Below, piece after piece: positions 1 through 8,287 of a stretch of DNA of 37,432 nt. Under the pieces are notes generated by a model. The model saw only the letters and a list, made by a program, of their open reading frames with translations. It did no database searches and was not told the origin of the DNA. A program made the position numbers and the translations under genes. The DNA is taken from contig KE351687.1 in the NCBI GenBank assembly GCA_000415185.1, positions 1 to 37,432 of the forward strand. Reading direction: 5' to 3'. Source of the stretch: Enterococcus faecalis 13-SD-W-01. GTDB taxonomy: Bacteria > Bacillota > Bacilli > Lactobacillales > Enterococcaceae. The stretch's first letter is position 1; each line of letters begins with the position of its first letter.

Positions 1-30
1 ATTTTTACATGAGGTTTGTCTACAGTCTGA

Positions 31-62
31 CAGCGTTGCGAAGCCGCAACGCTGTTTTTTTT
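31..62 (+). terminator. Rho-independent terminator of an upstream gene
   Basis: A perfect 10-bp stem (CAGCGTTGCG / CGCAACGCTG, loop AAGC) is followed by a run of eight or more T. It would end a plus-strand transcript that begins before the window. It faces the minus-strand gene that ends at 73. Confidence 0.85.
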
Positions 63-72
63 AGATATTTTT

Positions 73-1272
73 TCAACCAATAAAGAAAGTGAGAAGCGAA
101 AAGAGAACAAAGAATGCTGCAATCAAGCTGCAAATAACAAGATGCCGTTTCTTGTTCATCATCAAAATCGCGATATACTCACGCAGAAAGGCATTTGGCA
201 AATAATAGAAAGCTGTTTTTGCCCCAATCCCGTTCGCCTTCAATCGTGCTGTCCGGGCATACATACCGGCGCGGAAAATATGGTAATTATTCGAAGTGAA
301 AATCGCACGATAACGAGATTTTTCGCGATCCATGAGTTCTTTAGAAAAGAGCATGTTCTCAAGGGTCGTTTTCGAATTCGTCTCCACTAATATCTGTTCA
401 GGAGGTATGCCTTTTTCCAGTGCATATTCCTGCATCGCAACAGCTTCCGGAATCTTTTCATCAAGTCCTTGTCCGCCAGACATCAAGAGTTTTGGCGGGC
501 TGAGCGTTGCTTTTTCTTGTGCTCGATAAAAGGCGATTGCTTTATCGATCCGTTTAGCCAATAAAGGTGTGACTTTTTCTCCATTTAACAAACCAGCACC
601 TAACACAACGATGAAATCTTGATTGAATCTTGGCCGGTTGAATTGATAAAGGACAGAAACTGTCAAGAAATTGTAAAAAACAATGAAAAAATAAAAAAGT
701 ATCACAGGAACCATAAGTGCTAATATTCGTGCCCAATCAGGAAGATAAGCCAATAAGAAAAAGTTGACCAATACAATGATTGTTAGAAAAATCGCTAAAA
801 ATAATGTTAGAAGATTAGCTAGAGAATGCGATTCTCTTTTCAGTACGACGATGCCATTCCAATAAAGAAAAACAATCAATGCATAGATCCCGAAGATCAC
901 GATTAATAAAAAGAAGACACCAACCAACGCAACAAGCCCGCCGATCAAGATATTTTGCGTTTGGAAAAGCAATAAAATCAGATAAGCACCAAAACTCATC
1001 AAAAAGATATTGAACAATAACCCATTAAGCAGCCTTCGTTTTTCGGTAAAATAAAAATAAGCAAAAATTGCAAAGAAAAATAAAGGAAGACCGACATAAA
1101 ATGTGTGCTTGGCAATCTCTAAATAGATGAAATAGGCCATCATGACGGCAAATGTCCAGCTGCTGCCATAGAAAAACAGTGCTGGATCTTTTTGTTTTTT
1201 ACGCCAAAAAATCAGCCCAGCAACACCCGCGAGATACAGAATAAAAAAACTTAGATCTCTCGTTAAATCCAT
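73..1272 (-). CDS. YdcF/SanA-like DUF218 protein with multi-helix membrane anchor
   Basis: This 399-residue protein has an N-terminal half of strongly hydrophobic helices (about residues 7-205). A soluble DUF218 domain starts near residue 219 (FIVVLGAGLLNG) and includes the family's MSGGQG-like segment. A final hydrophobic helix spans about residues 378-398. DUF218 (YdcF/SanA/ElyC) proteins are linked to envelope or lipid-carrier homeostasis, but the reaction is generally not defined. The start is supported by AAAGGAG 8 bases upstream of ATG. A TATACT -10 within an ATACT-AATC-AGTAT inverted repeat lies about 30 bases upstream. The gene is monocistronic and lies downstream of dacA on the same strand, separated by a terminator. 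The family call is firm; the substrate is unknown. Confidence 0.85.
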   Translation of the reverse strand: MDLTRDLSFFILYLAGVAGLIFWRKKQKDPALFFYGSSWTFAVMMAYFIYLEIAKHTFYVGLPLFFFAIFAYFYFTEKRRLLNGLLFNIFLMSFGAYLILLLFQTQNILIGGLVALVGVFFLLIVIFGIYALIVFLYWNGIVVLKRESHSLANLLTLFLAIFLTIIVLVNFFLLAYLPDWARILALMVPVILFYFFIVFYNFLTVSVLYQFNRPRFNQDFIVVLGAGLLNGEKVTPLLAKRIDKAIAFYRAQEKATLSPPKLLMSGGQGLDEKIPEAVAMQEYALEKGIPPEQILVETNSKTTLENMLFSKELMDREKSRYRAIFTSNNYHIFRAGMYARTARLKANGIGAKTAFYYLPNAFLREYIAILMMNKKRHLVICSLIAAFFVLFSLLTFFIG

Positions 1273-1290
1273 AATTTCAACTCCTTTTAC

Positions 1291-1305
1291 ATACTAATCA
1301 GTATA
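1291..1305 (-). promoter_or_regulatory. Putative -10 and inverted repeat upstream of the DUF218 gene
   Basis: On the minus strand TATACT (1305-1300) suits a -10 box. It overlaps the inverted repeat ATACT-AATC-AGTAT (1291-1304), which could be an operator. No good -35 is visible. Confidence 0.35.
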
Positions 1306-1361
1306 ACGAAAAACAAACGAAAAGGAAAATTCCAGCTGCTGGAGCGCAGAAAAAACAGAAC

Positions 1362-1406
1362 AAATAAAAAAACCTTTCTGAAACAAAAATCGTTTCAGAA
1401 AGGTTT
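1362..1406 (-). terminator. Terminator of dacA
   Basis: A 14-bp perfect stem (AACCTTTCTGAAAC / GTTTCAGAAAGGTT, 1371-1406) lies just past the dacA stop. On the minus strand it is followed by a T-rich tract, the complement of 1362-1370. The plus-strand side also ends in five T, so it may work in both directions. Confidence 0.85.
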
Positions 1407-1425
1407 TTGATAAGAGATTTAAATC

Positions 1426-2727
1426 TTAAAACAAATTACTAAAGAAATTTGCAACATGGCGCCAGCCGATAACGAAGAAATTCGCTTTTTCGGCGTTGCT
1501 TGTCGTGATGATCTCTGTAGACGGCATTTGGTCTTCTTCTAAATAGCCCAGTTTGTCATCTGCTACAGCGATTTTAGCTGTTCCTACAGTCGTTCCGCGA
1601 TCAGCAGGTGCAGCCAATTCATCATCTTTCAGTTTGTCTAAGTCAGGAGTAATCGTCAAGTTGCCAGTATCCATACCTGTGCGGACCCAAACTTTCACAG
1701 GATCTTTCAACGCTACAGGAACGGTTGCTTCTTTTCCGTCTTTGACTTTAACTGTTTTTAAATCAGGGATGCTTGCGCCAGCTTTCCCAACTTCTTTTTC
1801 TGACCAGTTATCCAAGCAATAGTCCATCAAACGTGATGTTTCATTGAAACGAGCGCTTGGGTTTTCGGCATGGCCTTCAGCATTCAATACGACGGTAATG
1901 ATGCGGCGGCCGTCTTGTGTGATCGTTCCGACAAAACAAGCACCTGCTAGTTCCGTTGTACCTGTTTTCAAACCGTCTACGCCTTCTTTATAATTGATGA
2001 AACCTGGAAGCATCCAGTTCCAGTTCACCATTTCGACAGGAGACTGTGTATCTTCGCCAAACATTTGAGTCGTTGTGCTGGTCACGTCCAACACTTCAGG
2101 GAAGTCATTGATCACATGACGGGCAACGATTGCTACATCTTTGGCAGACATTTCGTTTTCGTCTGTTTCGGAAGTGCCTTCTGGGCGGTTGTCGCCGAGA
2201 TACTGGTTATTCAATCCAGAAGCATTCACGATAGAAGCATCTTTGATTCCCCAGCCTTCCAATTCTTTTTTCATATCTGCAACAAATTCTTTTTCGCTGC
2301 CGCTGACTTTTTCTGCTAAAGCAACCATTGAAGCATTTGCTGATTGGATAAATGCAGAATCGAATAACTCTTTGACCGTGTAGCTGTTCTCTTTATGTAA
2401 AGGAACGTTTGATAAATCTGGGACAGTACTTAATTCTTCCGCGTAATCTGAGATCGGAACGGTGTCATCCCATGAAAGCTTTCCGTCTTTGACTTGATCC
2501 AATACAAGATAAAGGCCGATGATCTTTGTGATAGATGCAATACCCATTGGCGTTTCGCCGTCTTGGTCATAAAGGATCTTTCCGCTTTCTGCATCTACTG
2601 CAAAGGCTGCTTTTGCATTTACTTTAAACGAAGTATCTGCATAAGTGGTAAAAGGGATCAAAAACGGGGTAAGACATAGAATGATACTAGCTGCTAGCAA
2701 GGCTAGCCGGTTTTTTTTGAACGACAT
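1426..2727 (-). CDS. dacA: D-alanyl-D-alanine carboxypeptidase (PBP5-like, S11 family)
   Basis: This is a low-molecular-weight penicillin-binding protein that removes the terminal D-Ala from peptidoglycan pentapeptides outside the membrane. With ATG at 2727 it has 433 residues. That start has AAGGAG 7 bases upstream; an in-frame ATG at 2802 would add 25 residues without a good ribosome site. A signal peptide (about 1-30, ending TYA) precedes the S11 domain. The active-site SxxK is S65-ITK68, the SxN motif is in QSANAS, and the KTG triad is in LKTGTT. A C-terminal beta domain follows, and the end is hydrophobic or amphipathic (FFVIGWRHVANFFSNLF), as expected for membrane anchoring. A 42-codon gene lies 96 bases upstream on the same strand, and a terminator follows. 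Confidence 0.93.
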   Translation of the reverse strand: MSFKKNRLALLAASIILCLTPFLIPFTTYADTSFKVNAKAAFAVDAESGKILYDQDGETPMGIASITKIIGLYLVLDQVKDGKLSWDDTVPISDYAEELSTVPDLSNVPLHKENSYTVKELFDSAFIQSANASMVALAEKVSGSEKEFVADMKKELEGWGIKDASIVNASGLNNQYLGDNRPEGTSETDENEMSAKDVAIVARHVINDFPEVLDVTSTTTQMFGEDTQSPVEMVNWNWMLPGFINYKEGVDGLKTGTTELAGACFVGTITQDGRRIITVVLNAEGHAENPSARFNETSRLMDYCLDNWSEKEVGKAGASIPDLKTVKVKDGKEATVPVALKDPVKVWVRTGMDTGNLTITPDLDKLKDDELAAPADRGTTVGTAKIAVADDKLGYLEEDQMPSTEIITTSNAEKANFFVIGWRHVANFFSNLF

Positions 2728-2823
2728 ATCAGCTCTCCTTAAAATGAAATCTTTTGACTGTGTACAAATAAGAATTTTATCAGAGAGCGAGAACAGTTTC
2801 AATGTTTGTCGGAAACAATCGGG

Positions 2824-2952
2824 TTATTTCCGGTTTGTTTCGCTTTTTACACGTGCTTTGACAGGCTGCGGTTCTAATTGGATCGACCGAATTGCTGTGT
2901 AGCCAAGGACAGTGATGATACTCAATAAACTAAAAATCAATAGAATTTGCAT
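2824..2952 (-). CDS. 42-residue single-helix membrane miniprotein
   Basis: This is a small gene with a strong ribosome site: AAAGGAG ends 7 bases before ATG at 2952. The product begins MQILLIFSLLSIITVLGYTA, one hydrophobic helix of about 20 residues. A short basic tail containing RSIQLEPQPVKARVKSETNR ends with RK at residues 41-42. It lies directly upstream of dacA on the same strand, with no obvious terminator between them, so the two may share a transcript. I do not recognise a family. The clean ribosome site, hydrophobic N-terminus and compact position suggest a real gene rather than chance. Confidence 0.6.
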   Translation of the reverse strand: MQILLIFSLLSIITVLGYTAIRSIQLEPQPVKARVKSETNRK

Positions 2953-3164
2953 AGGGAATTCTCCTTTGTAAGTTAATCTTACAGTCAATATAACAAAAAG
3001 ATTTGAATAAATTTCCCAAACAATCGAGAAAGAATCGAATAATATATGAAAAAAGCGTGAAGAGCAGAAACATTTGTTAAAAAAGAAATCGTTTTAGTGT
3101 TAGGAAAAAATTTGTTGTGGTAGACTTTATTATATAAAGATCGACTTTTTAGGAGGGGACGTTT

Positions 3165-4286
3165 ATGACAAAAATTGGTAAAGATTTGTTGACACAACTG
3201 ACTTCGAAAGATGCAAAAGGTCCTTTTGTCACGATCATGCTGAATACACATGTAGGACATCAAAATGTAGAAAAAGATCAAATCAAATTCAAAAATTTCG
3301 CGAAGGAAGCGAAGAAACGTTTTGAAAAAAAATATCCTGAACATGAGTGGACACCGATCCAAGAAAAAATCGACACACTATTGAATGATGCTTCTTTTTG
3401 GCGGAGCGGGACTCAAAGTGTCGGTGTGATCGTAACTCCTGAAGAAACATACGTACACCGGTTGAGTATTGCCGTAGATGATCAATATTATGTCAGTGAT
3501 CTGCCTTATTTATTGGCGATCATCAAAAATGAACATTTCAACTATTCTTATTTTGTCCTTGGCTTGAACCGTGATTCGATCAAGATGTTTGCAGTCAAAG
3601 ATAAACAAGTATCAGAAGTGCAGCTTCCAGAAGATGCACCGACCGATTTAGTAAAAGCTTTAGGAGATGAATTGACTGGCGGCGGTTTGAATTACTCTTC
3701 TCAAGGAGGTTCTTCTCGTTCAAAAGAGGGAATGACATTCCATGGCGTGAATACGAAAGATGAAGAAGTAGAGATCGATTGGACAAATTATTATCAAGCA
3801 ATCGATACGTATTTAAAAGACCAATTTGGGAATCCGGAAAAATGGCCGATTTATCTTTACGCATTGCCGGAAAACCAAACGATGTTCAAAAAAGTCGCAA
3901 AAAATCCTTACGTAAGTTATGATGCAGCAATTTCTTCTTCTCCAGCGCAATTGTCGCTCCAAGAAGCAGAGAAAAATATCCAAAAATTGTCTGCTGAATT
4001 AGGCGAACAAGAGTCAAAAAGCTATGAAAAACTGTTAGATCGAAAATTCCTCGATCAGCTTGTGGATATCGTACCAGCCGCTAAGGAAGGGAAAATCTCT
4101 CATCTATTTATTGCTACTTCGAATTTAGCTGATGGTTTCGGCGAAGATCCGGAAACAGAGTATGATCGCCGTCAAGTCTTGAATACGATCGCAGACGATG
4201 TGTTAGCTAATGGCGGGCAAGTATTCATCTTGGATCAAAATGATGCACCGGATAAGAAAAGCCTAGCAGCGATTTTACGCTATTGA
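3165..4286 (+). CDS. BaeRF-type (bacterial archaeo-eukaryotic release factor-like) protein
   Basis: This 373-residue soluble protein starts at ATG 3165, with AGGAGG about 8 bases upstream. From memory of the family, the N-terminus (DLLTQLTSKDAKGPFVTIML), the central LLAIIKNEHFNYSYFVLGLN and the C-terminal VLANGGQVFILDQND match Lactobacillales 'baeRF' proteins, which are bacterial relatives of eRF1/Dom34/L30e-like domains. A Gly/Ser/Gln-rich stretch near residues 172-188 (TGGGLNYSSQGGSS) lies where a loop might reach the ribosome, but I do not see a classical GGQ motif in its usual setting. Family literature suggests ribosome rescue or translation stress. The role here is inference. The gene is monocistronic, with no clear terminator before the cold-shock gene. 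Confidence 0.65.
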   Translation: MTKIGKDLLTQLTSKDAKGPFVTIMLNTHVGHQNVEKDQIKFKNFAKEAKKRFEKKYPEHEWTPIQEKIDTLLNDASFWRSGTQSVGVIVTPEETYVHRLSIAVDDQYYVSDLPYLLAIIKNEHFNYSYFVLGLNRDSIKMFAVKDKQVSEVQLPEDAPTDLVKALGDELTGGGLNYSSQGGSSRSKEGMTFHGVNTKDEEVEIDWTNYYQAIDTYLKDQFGNPEKWPIYLYALPENQTMFKKVAKNPYVSYDAAISSSPAQLSLQEAEKNIQKLSAELGEQESKSYEKLLDRKFLDQLVDIVPAAKEGKISHLFIATSNLADGFGEDPETEYDRRQVLNTIADDVLANGGQVFILDQNDAPDKKSLAAILRY

Positions 4287-4301
4287 TTGAGGAGAAACTT
4301 A

Positions 4302-4337
4302 ATGATTTTTAATCGTTGCGTTTTCAATGTTCGTTAG
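4302..4337 (+). CDS. Possible 11-codon mini-ORF with ribosome site
   Basis: GAGGAG, a 7-base gap and ATG start a short frame reading MIFNRCVFNVR, beginning 15 bases after the BaeRF gene stop. It may be translated read-through or chance. Nothing suggests a function. Confidence 0.15.
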   Translation: MIFNRCVFNVR

Positions 4338-4415
4338 TTTAACGGAGGTTTTTTTCTAAAAAGCAGACAAAAACGATTTATTTAGCTAAAAACACTATGC
4401 TTTTCTAAGTGAGTG

Positions 4416-4424
4416 TGCTATACT
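4416..4424 (+). promoter_or_regulatory. Extended -10 promoter of the cold-shock gene
   Basis: TGC followed by TATACT (4419-4424) forms an extended -10 element. No convincing -35 is seen. Transcription would start near 4431, leaving a leader of about 110 bases before the csp start codon, as is typical of cold-shock genes. Confidence 0.55.
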
Positions 4425-4512
4425 AACAAGTGTAGTTTTTGTTCGGTAATTATGGTAGCTTGTTTCAAATAAACATCTTCCAGATATTCACCATACAAGT
4501 AATTGCAAAATA

Positions 4513-4532
4513 TGTGTTGATACACAAGGAGG
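4513..4532 (+). promoter_or_regulatory. Leader hairpin abutting the csp ribosome binding site
   Basis: TGTGT-TGAT-ACACA (4513-4526) can fold into a small hairpin whose last base is the first base of AAGGAGG (4526-4532). Further upstream, ATGGT/ACCAT and CTTGT/ACAAG could pair only in mutually exclusive ways. This resembles temperature-responsive cold-shock leaders, but the folding is only inferred. Confidence 0.4.
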
Positions 4533-4541
4533 ATTTTTATT

Positions 4542-4742
4542 ATGGAAACAGGTACAGTAAAATGGTTTAACTCAGAAAAAGGTTTTGGATTTATCACAGC
4601 AGAAAACGGAAACGACGTATTCGTTCACTTTTCAGCTATCCAAGGCGAAGGCTTCAAAACTTTAGAAGAAGGTCAAGCAGTGACTTTCGACGTTGAAGAC
4701 GGTCAACGCGGACCTCAAGCAACTAACGTTAACAAAGCTTAA
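4542..4742 (+). CDS. csp: Cold-shock protein (CspA/CspB family)
   Basis: The 66-residue product is the usual size for a one-domain cold-shock OB-fold RNA chaperone. RNP1 (KGFGFI) and RNP2 (VFVHF) are intact, preceded by the family opening GTVKWFN. It binds single-stranded RNA and DNA and keeps transcripts unfolded. AAGGAGG lies 9 bases before ATG. A long leader with alternative stems upstream and a strong terminator downstream mark it as monocistronic. Which of the several enterococcal csp paralogues this is cannot be told from the sequence. Confidence 0.95.
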   Translation: METGTVKWFNSEKGFGFITAENGNDVFVHFSAIQGEGFKTLEEGQAVTFDVEDGQRGPQATNVNKA

Positions 4743-4755
4743 TTATTGATGAACC

Positions 4756-4807
4756 AAGGCTTGGTGCAGAATCTTCGGATATCTGCTCCAAGCCTTTTTT
4801 GTTTTTT
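4756..4807 (+). terminator. Terminator of the cold-shock gene
   Basis: The stem AAGGCTTGG / CCAAGCCTT is extended by GCAGA / TCTGC across one mismatch and followed by a long T tract (4795-4807). Confidence 0.85.
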
Positions 4808-4870
4808 TAAAAGAAAGCCGCTTTCTTTAAAAAGCGTAGGGCGATTCAAGTTTTTTTTCTGAATTTGTAG

Positions 4871-4876
4871 TATAAT
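4871..4876 (+). promoter_or_regulatory. Putative -10 of the dinG operon
   Basis: A perfect TATAAT lies 28 bases before the dinG start codon. The -35 region is a T-rich tract without a clear TTGACA. Confidence 0.45.
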
Positions 4877-4904
4877 TTTCAGAAAGAAACGCAAGAGAAG
4901 AGGT

Positions 4905-7691
4905 ATGAGTTTGAAACCAAAAACTTACGCGGTCGTAGATATCGAAACAACCGGCACAAATCCTAAAGAAGACCGCATTATTCAATTTGGCTGCGTAATG
5001 ATCGAAGCTGGAAAAATAACGAGTCGATTTTCAATAGATGTGAATCCAGGAAAGAGGATCTCCAAACAAATCCAAAATCTGACAGGGATCACCAATAAAA
5101 GGGTCCAAGATGCGCCTTATTTTGAAGACGTCGCTTTGACGATCTATCATTTATTGGCGGATACGATTTTTGTCGCCCACAACATCCATTTTGATTATCA
5201 TTTTTTAAATGAGGAACTCAAAAGATGCGGGGCACCAGAGTTGAAGATCCCTGGAATCGATACTGTCGAATTGGCGCAGATTTTCCTGCCGACAGAACCC
5301 AGTTTCAGACTTTCTGATTTAGCAGAACGTTTTGGCTTTACCCACGAAAATCCGCATCAGGCAGACAGCGACGCGGAAGTAACTGGGCGTCTTTTTTTGC
5401 GGATCGAAGAAAAGATTCGAGAACTGCCTTTAGTGACCGTAGAACAGATTGCCCGATTAAGCAAATTGACAAGTATGGATACCGGCCGATTCATTTGGCA
5501 AGTGTTAGAAGAAATGAAAGCAGCGCCAATGGCTTTGCCAAATACTGTCGAAATCGTTGAAGGAATCGCGCTCCAGAAAAAAGAAATCGAATTGTTTTCT
5601 GCCAATTATTATGGTGAACGAACATACCCGCGAAAAAAACAAGCAAAAGAAAAGCTGTTCCAAGGAAAACTCTCATATCGAAAAGAACAGAATCGCTTAA
5701 TGAATGCAGTTTATGATCATTTTACAAAAGACGAAGCAAAAAATCTGATGATCGAAGCGGCAACTGGTATGGGAAAAACGATTGGGTATCTTTTTCCTCT
5801 GAGCTATTTAGCAACGCCGGAAGAACCTGTTATCATCAGTACTGTTTCTCTTGTCTTGCAAAGTCAGATCGTAGAAAAAGACATTCCGATGCTGAATCAG
5901 CTGCTGGACCAGCCGATCCACGCTGTCGTTTTAAAAAGCTTCCGTCATTATATCGATTTGCAGCGTTTTAAAGCGACATTGCAGCAAGAACCTGTTCAAA
6001 AGCAATACGCATTGTATCAAATGGCCGTACTTGTTTGGCTGACCCAAACGACGACAGGAGACTTGGATGAACTGCAATTGACGAATCTAAATCATGTATT
6101 TTTCAATGATGTCTATCATCGAGGACCTGATTTTCTTTCTGCAAAATTGCCCTTCTATGAACAAGATTTTCTGCGGCATCTCTTACGCCAAATGAAACAA
6201 AGTAATTTTTTGATCGTCAATCATGCGCTGTTAGTCCAAGAAACACTAAGGGAAAAACCGCTCTTGCCGAAAAGCCGCTTCTTATTGATCGACGAAGCGC
6301 ATCATCTGCCAGACATTGCCGAAAAAATCAATGACCGAAGATTGAATCTTGGGCAGTTCAAAAAACAAATCGACCAGCTGAATGAACCTGGACAGCTGTT
6401 TGAACGGTTTTCAGAGTATTTGAAAGAGGACAGTGAGTGTCTGCGTTATTTGGCTATCTATCGTCAAGAACTTTCTGCACTTATCGAAGCACAACTCATC
6501 ATTGCCAGAGAATTGAACCATTTGGCAGAAGCGTTTGCTGCAAAATCTGCGAGTGAAGAATGTCTGGTCACAAAAGAAATGATGGAACAATTGCCTTTTG
6601 AAGCACAGACGGCGATGGATCATCTGCAATTATTTTATCAAGAAATCCGTCAGCTCCAAGAAGCGATCAAAGAAAAACTGTCAACTGTACAAGACAGTTG
6701 GACCAACCGCATGCGCATCGATTTAGCAGAATTCTATCGATTATTTGATCAGTTGGAAACACAAGGAACATTTATGGAACAATGGTTGGAAGATTGGCAG
6801 GAAAAGTATGTCCATTGGCTGATTCCAGCGGTACAACCGCAATACACGATTTTCCATCTGCATGATTTTCGAGCGGCAACCTTGCCTGCAACGACATGGT
6901 ATGACAGATACGAGCATATCTTGTATGTTGGCGGGACACTCAAAATCGGTTCTGACCGTCACTATTTAGCAAAACGGCTTGGAATTGAGCAAACGTCGCT
7001 GAAAGTCATCGCGTCACCCTATGACTATGAAAAACAAGCCAGAGTTTACGTGCCCGATAACGCACCAGCAGCCAACAAAGTCTCTGCCGAAAGCTATATC
7101 CAATATTTGACAGAACTGCTGACAGATCTTATCCATAAAGAAGAACGGCCAATCCTAGTGTTATTTACTTCTCATGAGATCTTGCAAAAAGTGTATCATT
7201 CTATGCACTTGAAAATGCTGGAAGAAGGAAGAGAAATCATTGCCCAAGGATTTGGCGGCAGTCGGGAAAAATTACTGAAACGATTTATTCTTTCATCGGA
7301 CAGTGTATTGTTTGGTGCAGACAGTTTTTGGGAAGGAGTTGATCTTCCAGGAGATGCATTGCAGCTGGTCGTTGTGACACGCCTTCCTTTTGAAAATCCA
7401 ATGCGTCCCTTGGTCAAAGCACGCTATGCGTATTTAGAAGCAGAAGGAGTCAATCCTTTTTATCAAGAATCTGTACCAAAAGCAGCCTTGAAATTACGGC
7501 AGGCTCTTGGTCGGTTGATCCGCTCAGAAGAAGACCGCGGCGTGCTGATTGTTTTAGACAAGCGGTTGATCACAGCCAGTTATGGGAAGCAGATCGTGCG
7601 TGCTTTGCCGAAAAACTTGCCTTTAGAAGTGCTGCCGGCGGATGAAATGTTTGAAAGTGTTCATGACTTCTTAAAGAAAAACGAAGAATAA
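4905..7691 (+). CDS. dinG: DinG-type bifunctional exonuclease / XPD-like helicase
   Basis: The 928-residue protein joins a DnaQ-type 3'-5' exonuclease (about residues 1-180) to a superfamily 2 helicase core. The exonuclease acidic residues D12 and E14 sit in VVDIETTG, with the later HNIHFDYHFL and HQADSD motifs. Walker A is AATGMGKT (K291) and the DEAH box is at 463-466. Late motifs include FGADSFWEGVDLPG and QALGRLIRSEEDRG. E. coli DinG carries an Fe-S cluster between motifs I and II. Here that stretch contains no cysteine and the usual KGRxNYLC region reads LKSFRHYIDL. This fits the Gram-positive DinG type, where the helicase part may have lost activity and the exonuclease remains. It is first in the dinG-tseB-aspB-asnS cluster. 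Confidence 0.93.
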   Translation: MSLKPKTYAVVDIETTGTNPKEDRIIQFGCVMIEAGKITSRFSIDVNPGKRISKQIQNLTGITNKRVQDAPYFEDVALTIYHLLADTIFVAHNIHFDYHFLNEELKRCGAPELKIPGIDTVELAQIFLPTEPSFRLSDLAERFGFTHENPHQADSDAEVTGRLFLRIEEKIRELPLVTVEQIARLSKLTSMDTGRFIWQVLEEMKAAPMALPNTVEIVEGIALQKKEIELFSANYYGERTYPRKKQAKEKLFQGKLSYRKEQNRLMNAVYDHFTKDEAKNLMIEAATGMGKTIGYLFPLSYLATPEEPVIISTVSLVLQSQIVEKDIPMLNQLLDQPIHAVVLKSFRHYIDLQRFKATLQQEPVQKQYALYQMAVLVWLTQTTTGDLDELQLTNLNHVFFNDVYHRGPDFLSAKLPFYEQDFLRHLLRQMKQSNFLIVNHALLVQETLREKPLLPKSRFLLIDEAHHLPDIAEKINDRRLNLGQFKKQIDQLNEPGQLFERFSEYLKEDSECLRYLAIYRQELSALIEAQLIIARELNHLAEAFAAKSASEECLVTKEMMEQLPFEAQTAMDHLQLFYQEIRQLQEAIKEKLSTVQDSWTNRMRIDLAEFYRLFDQLETQGTFMEQWLEDWQEKYVHWLIPAVQPQYTIFHLHDFRAATLPATTWYDRYEHILYVGGTLKIGSDRHYLAKRLGIEQTSLKVIASPYDYEKQARVYVPDNAPAANKVSAESYIQYLTELLTDLIHKEERPILVLFTSHEILQKVYHSMHLKMLEEGREIIAQGFGGSREKLLKRFILSSDSVLFGADSFWEGVDLPGDALQLVVVTRLPFENPMRPLVKARYAYLEAEGVNPFYQESVPKAALKLRQALGRLIRSEEDRGVLIVLDKRLITASYGKQIVRALPKNLPLEVLPADEMFESVHDFLKKNEE

Positions 7692-7727
7692 TCTTTAGCA
7701 GAGACACTTTTTTCATAACACAAATCT

Positions 7728-7736
7728 GGTATAATG
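7728..7736 (+). promoter_or_regulatory. Extended -10 promoter of tseB
   Basis: TGG-TATAAT (TATAAT at 7731-7736) predicts a transcript starting near 7743. This bears on the tseB start: an ATG at 7744 would be leaderless, while TTG at 7768 has a ribosome site. Confidence 0.5.
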
Positions 7737-7767
7737 AAAACCAATGAAGAAAAAGGAGCGACTGTCC

Positions 7768-8271
7768 TTGAAAAAAGAAACAACAAGAGAGCAAACTGTC
7801 AATCGCGTCTTACTAGGCTTGATCATTTTCTTGCTGACGATCATCGTTTTAAGTTCGATTTTTTATCTACGCGCAAACCGTCCGATGGCTCAAGCAGAAA
7901 AAGAAGCAACAGAAATCGCGAAAAAATATGCTGATATGGATGAAGTAGATCATTTTTATTGGTTCACACGAAAAGAAACCTATTTCAGTTTGATCGGTAA
8001 AAACAAAGATGACCAGGAAATCGCCGTCATCATTCCTAAATCTGGCGAGAAAGTCAAGATCCTTGATGCCAGCAAAGGATTGAGCGAAAGTGAAGCAAAA
8101 CAAAAAGTTTCTGAGAAATACAGCGATATCACGATCCAAAAAGCGAATCTAGGGATGTTCGATGACAAACCAGTCTGGGAAGTCATGGGAAAAAATCCTG
8201 AAGGCGCACTAAGCTATCATTTGATTTCGTTCGACTCAGGAGAAGAAACGAACGTCATCAAAGATATCTGA
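7768..8271 (+). CDS. tseB: TseB-like (YpmB, DUF5590) cell-wall elongation regulator
   Basis: This is a single-pass membrane protein with one N-terminal helix (about residues 13-34) and an extracytoplasmic region with repeated Lys/Glu-rich beta segments. B. subtilis TseB (YpmB) affects PBP2A and cell elongation. Recognition rests partly on gene order: dinG, this gene, aspB and asnS lie in the same order as in Bacillus. I chose TTG at 7768 (167 residues) because AAAAGGAG lies 9 bases upstream. An in-frame ATG at 7744 falls right at the predicted transcription start and has no ribosome site. It ends 16 bases before aspB and is probably cotranscribed with it. Confidence 0.75.
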   Translation: MKKETTREQTVNRVLLGLIIFLLTIIVLSSIFYLRANRPMAQAEKEATEIAKKYADMDEVDHFYWFTRKETYFSLIGKNKDDQEIAVIIPKSGEKVKILDASKGLSESEAKQKVSEKYSDITIQKANLGMFDDKPVWEVMGKNPEGALSYHLISFDSGEETNVIKDI

Positions 8272-8287
8272 GAAAAGGAGTAAGAGT

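Noticed and set aside
2985-3362. Minus-strand 125-codon frame over the 5' end of the BaeRF gene
   Set aside because: It is antisense to a clearly coding gene and its promoter, has no ribosome site, and the amino-acid make-up looks random.
4811-4836. AAAGAAAGC-C-GCTTTCTTT resembling the cassette palindrome
   Set aside because: It has an extra central base, breaking the cre-like CG spacing, and lies among terminator sequence before dinG; a chance similarity is more likely.
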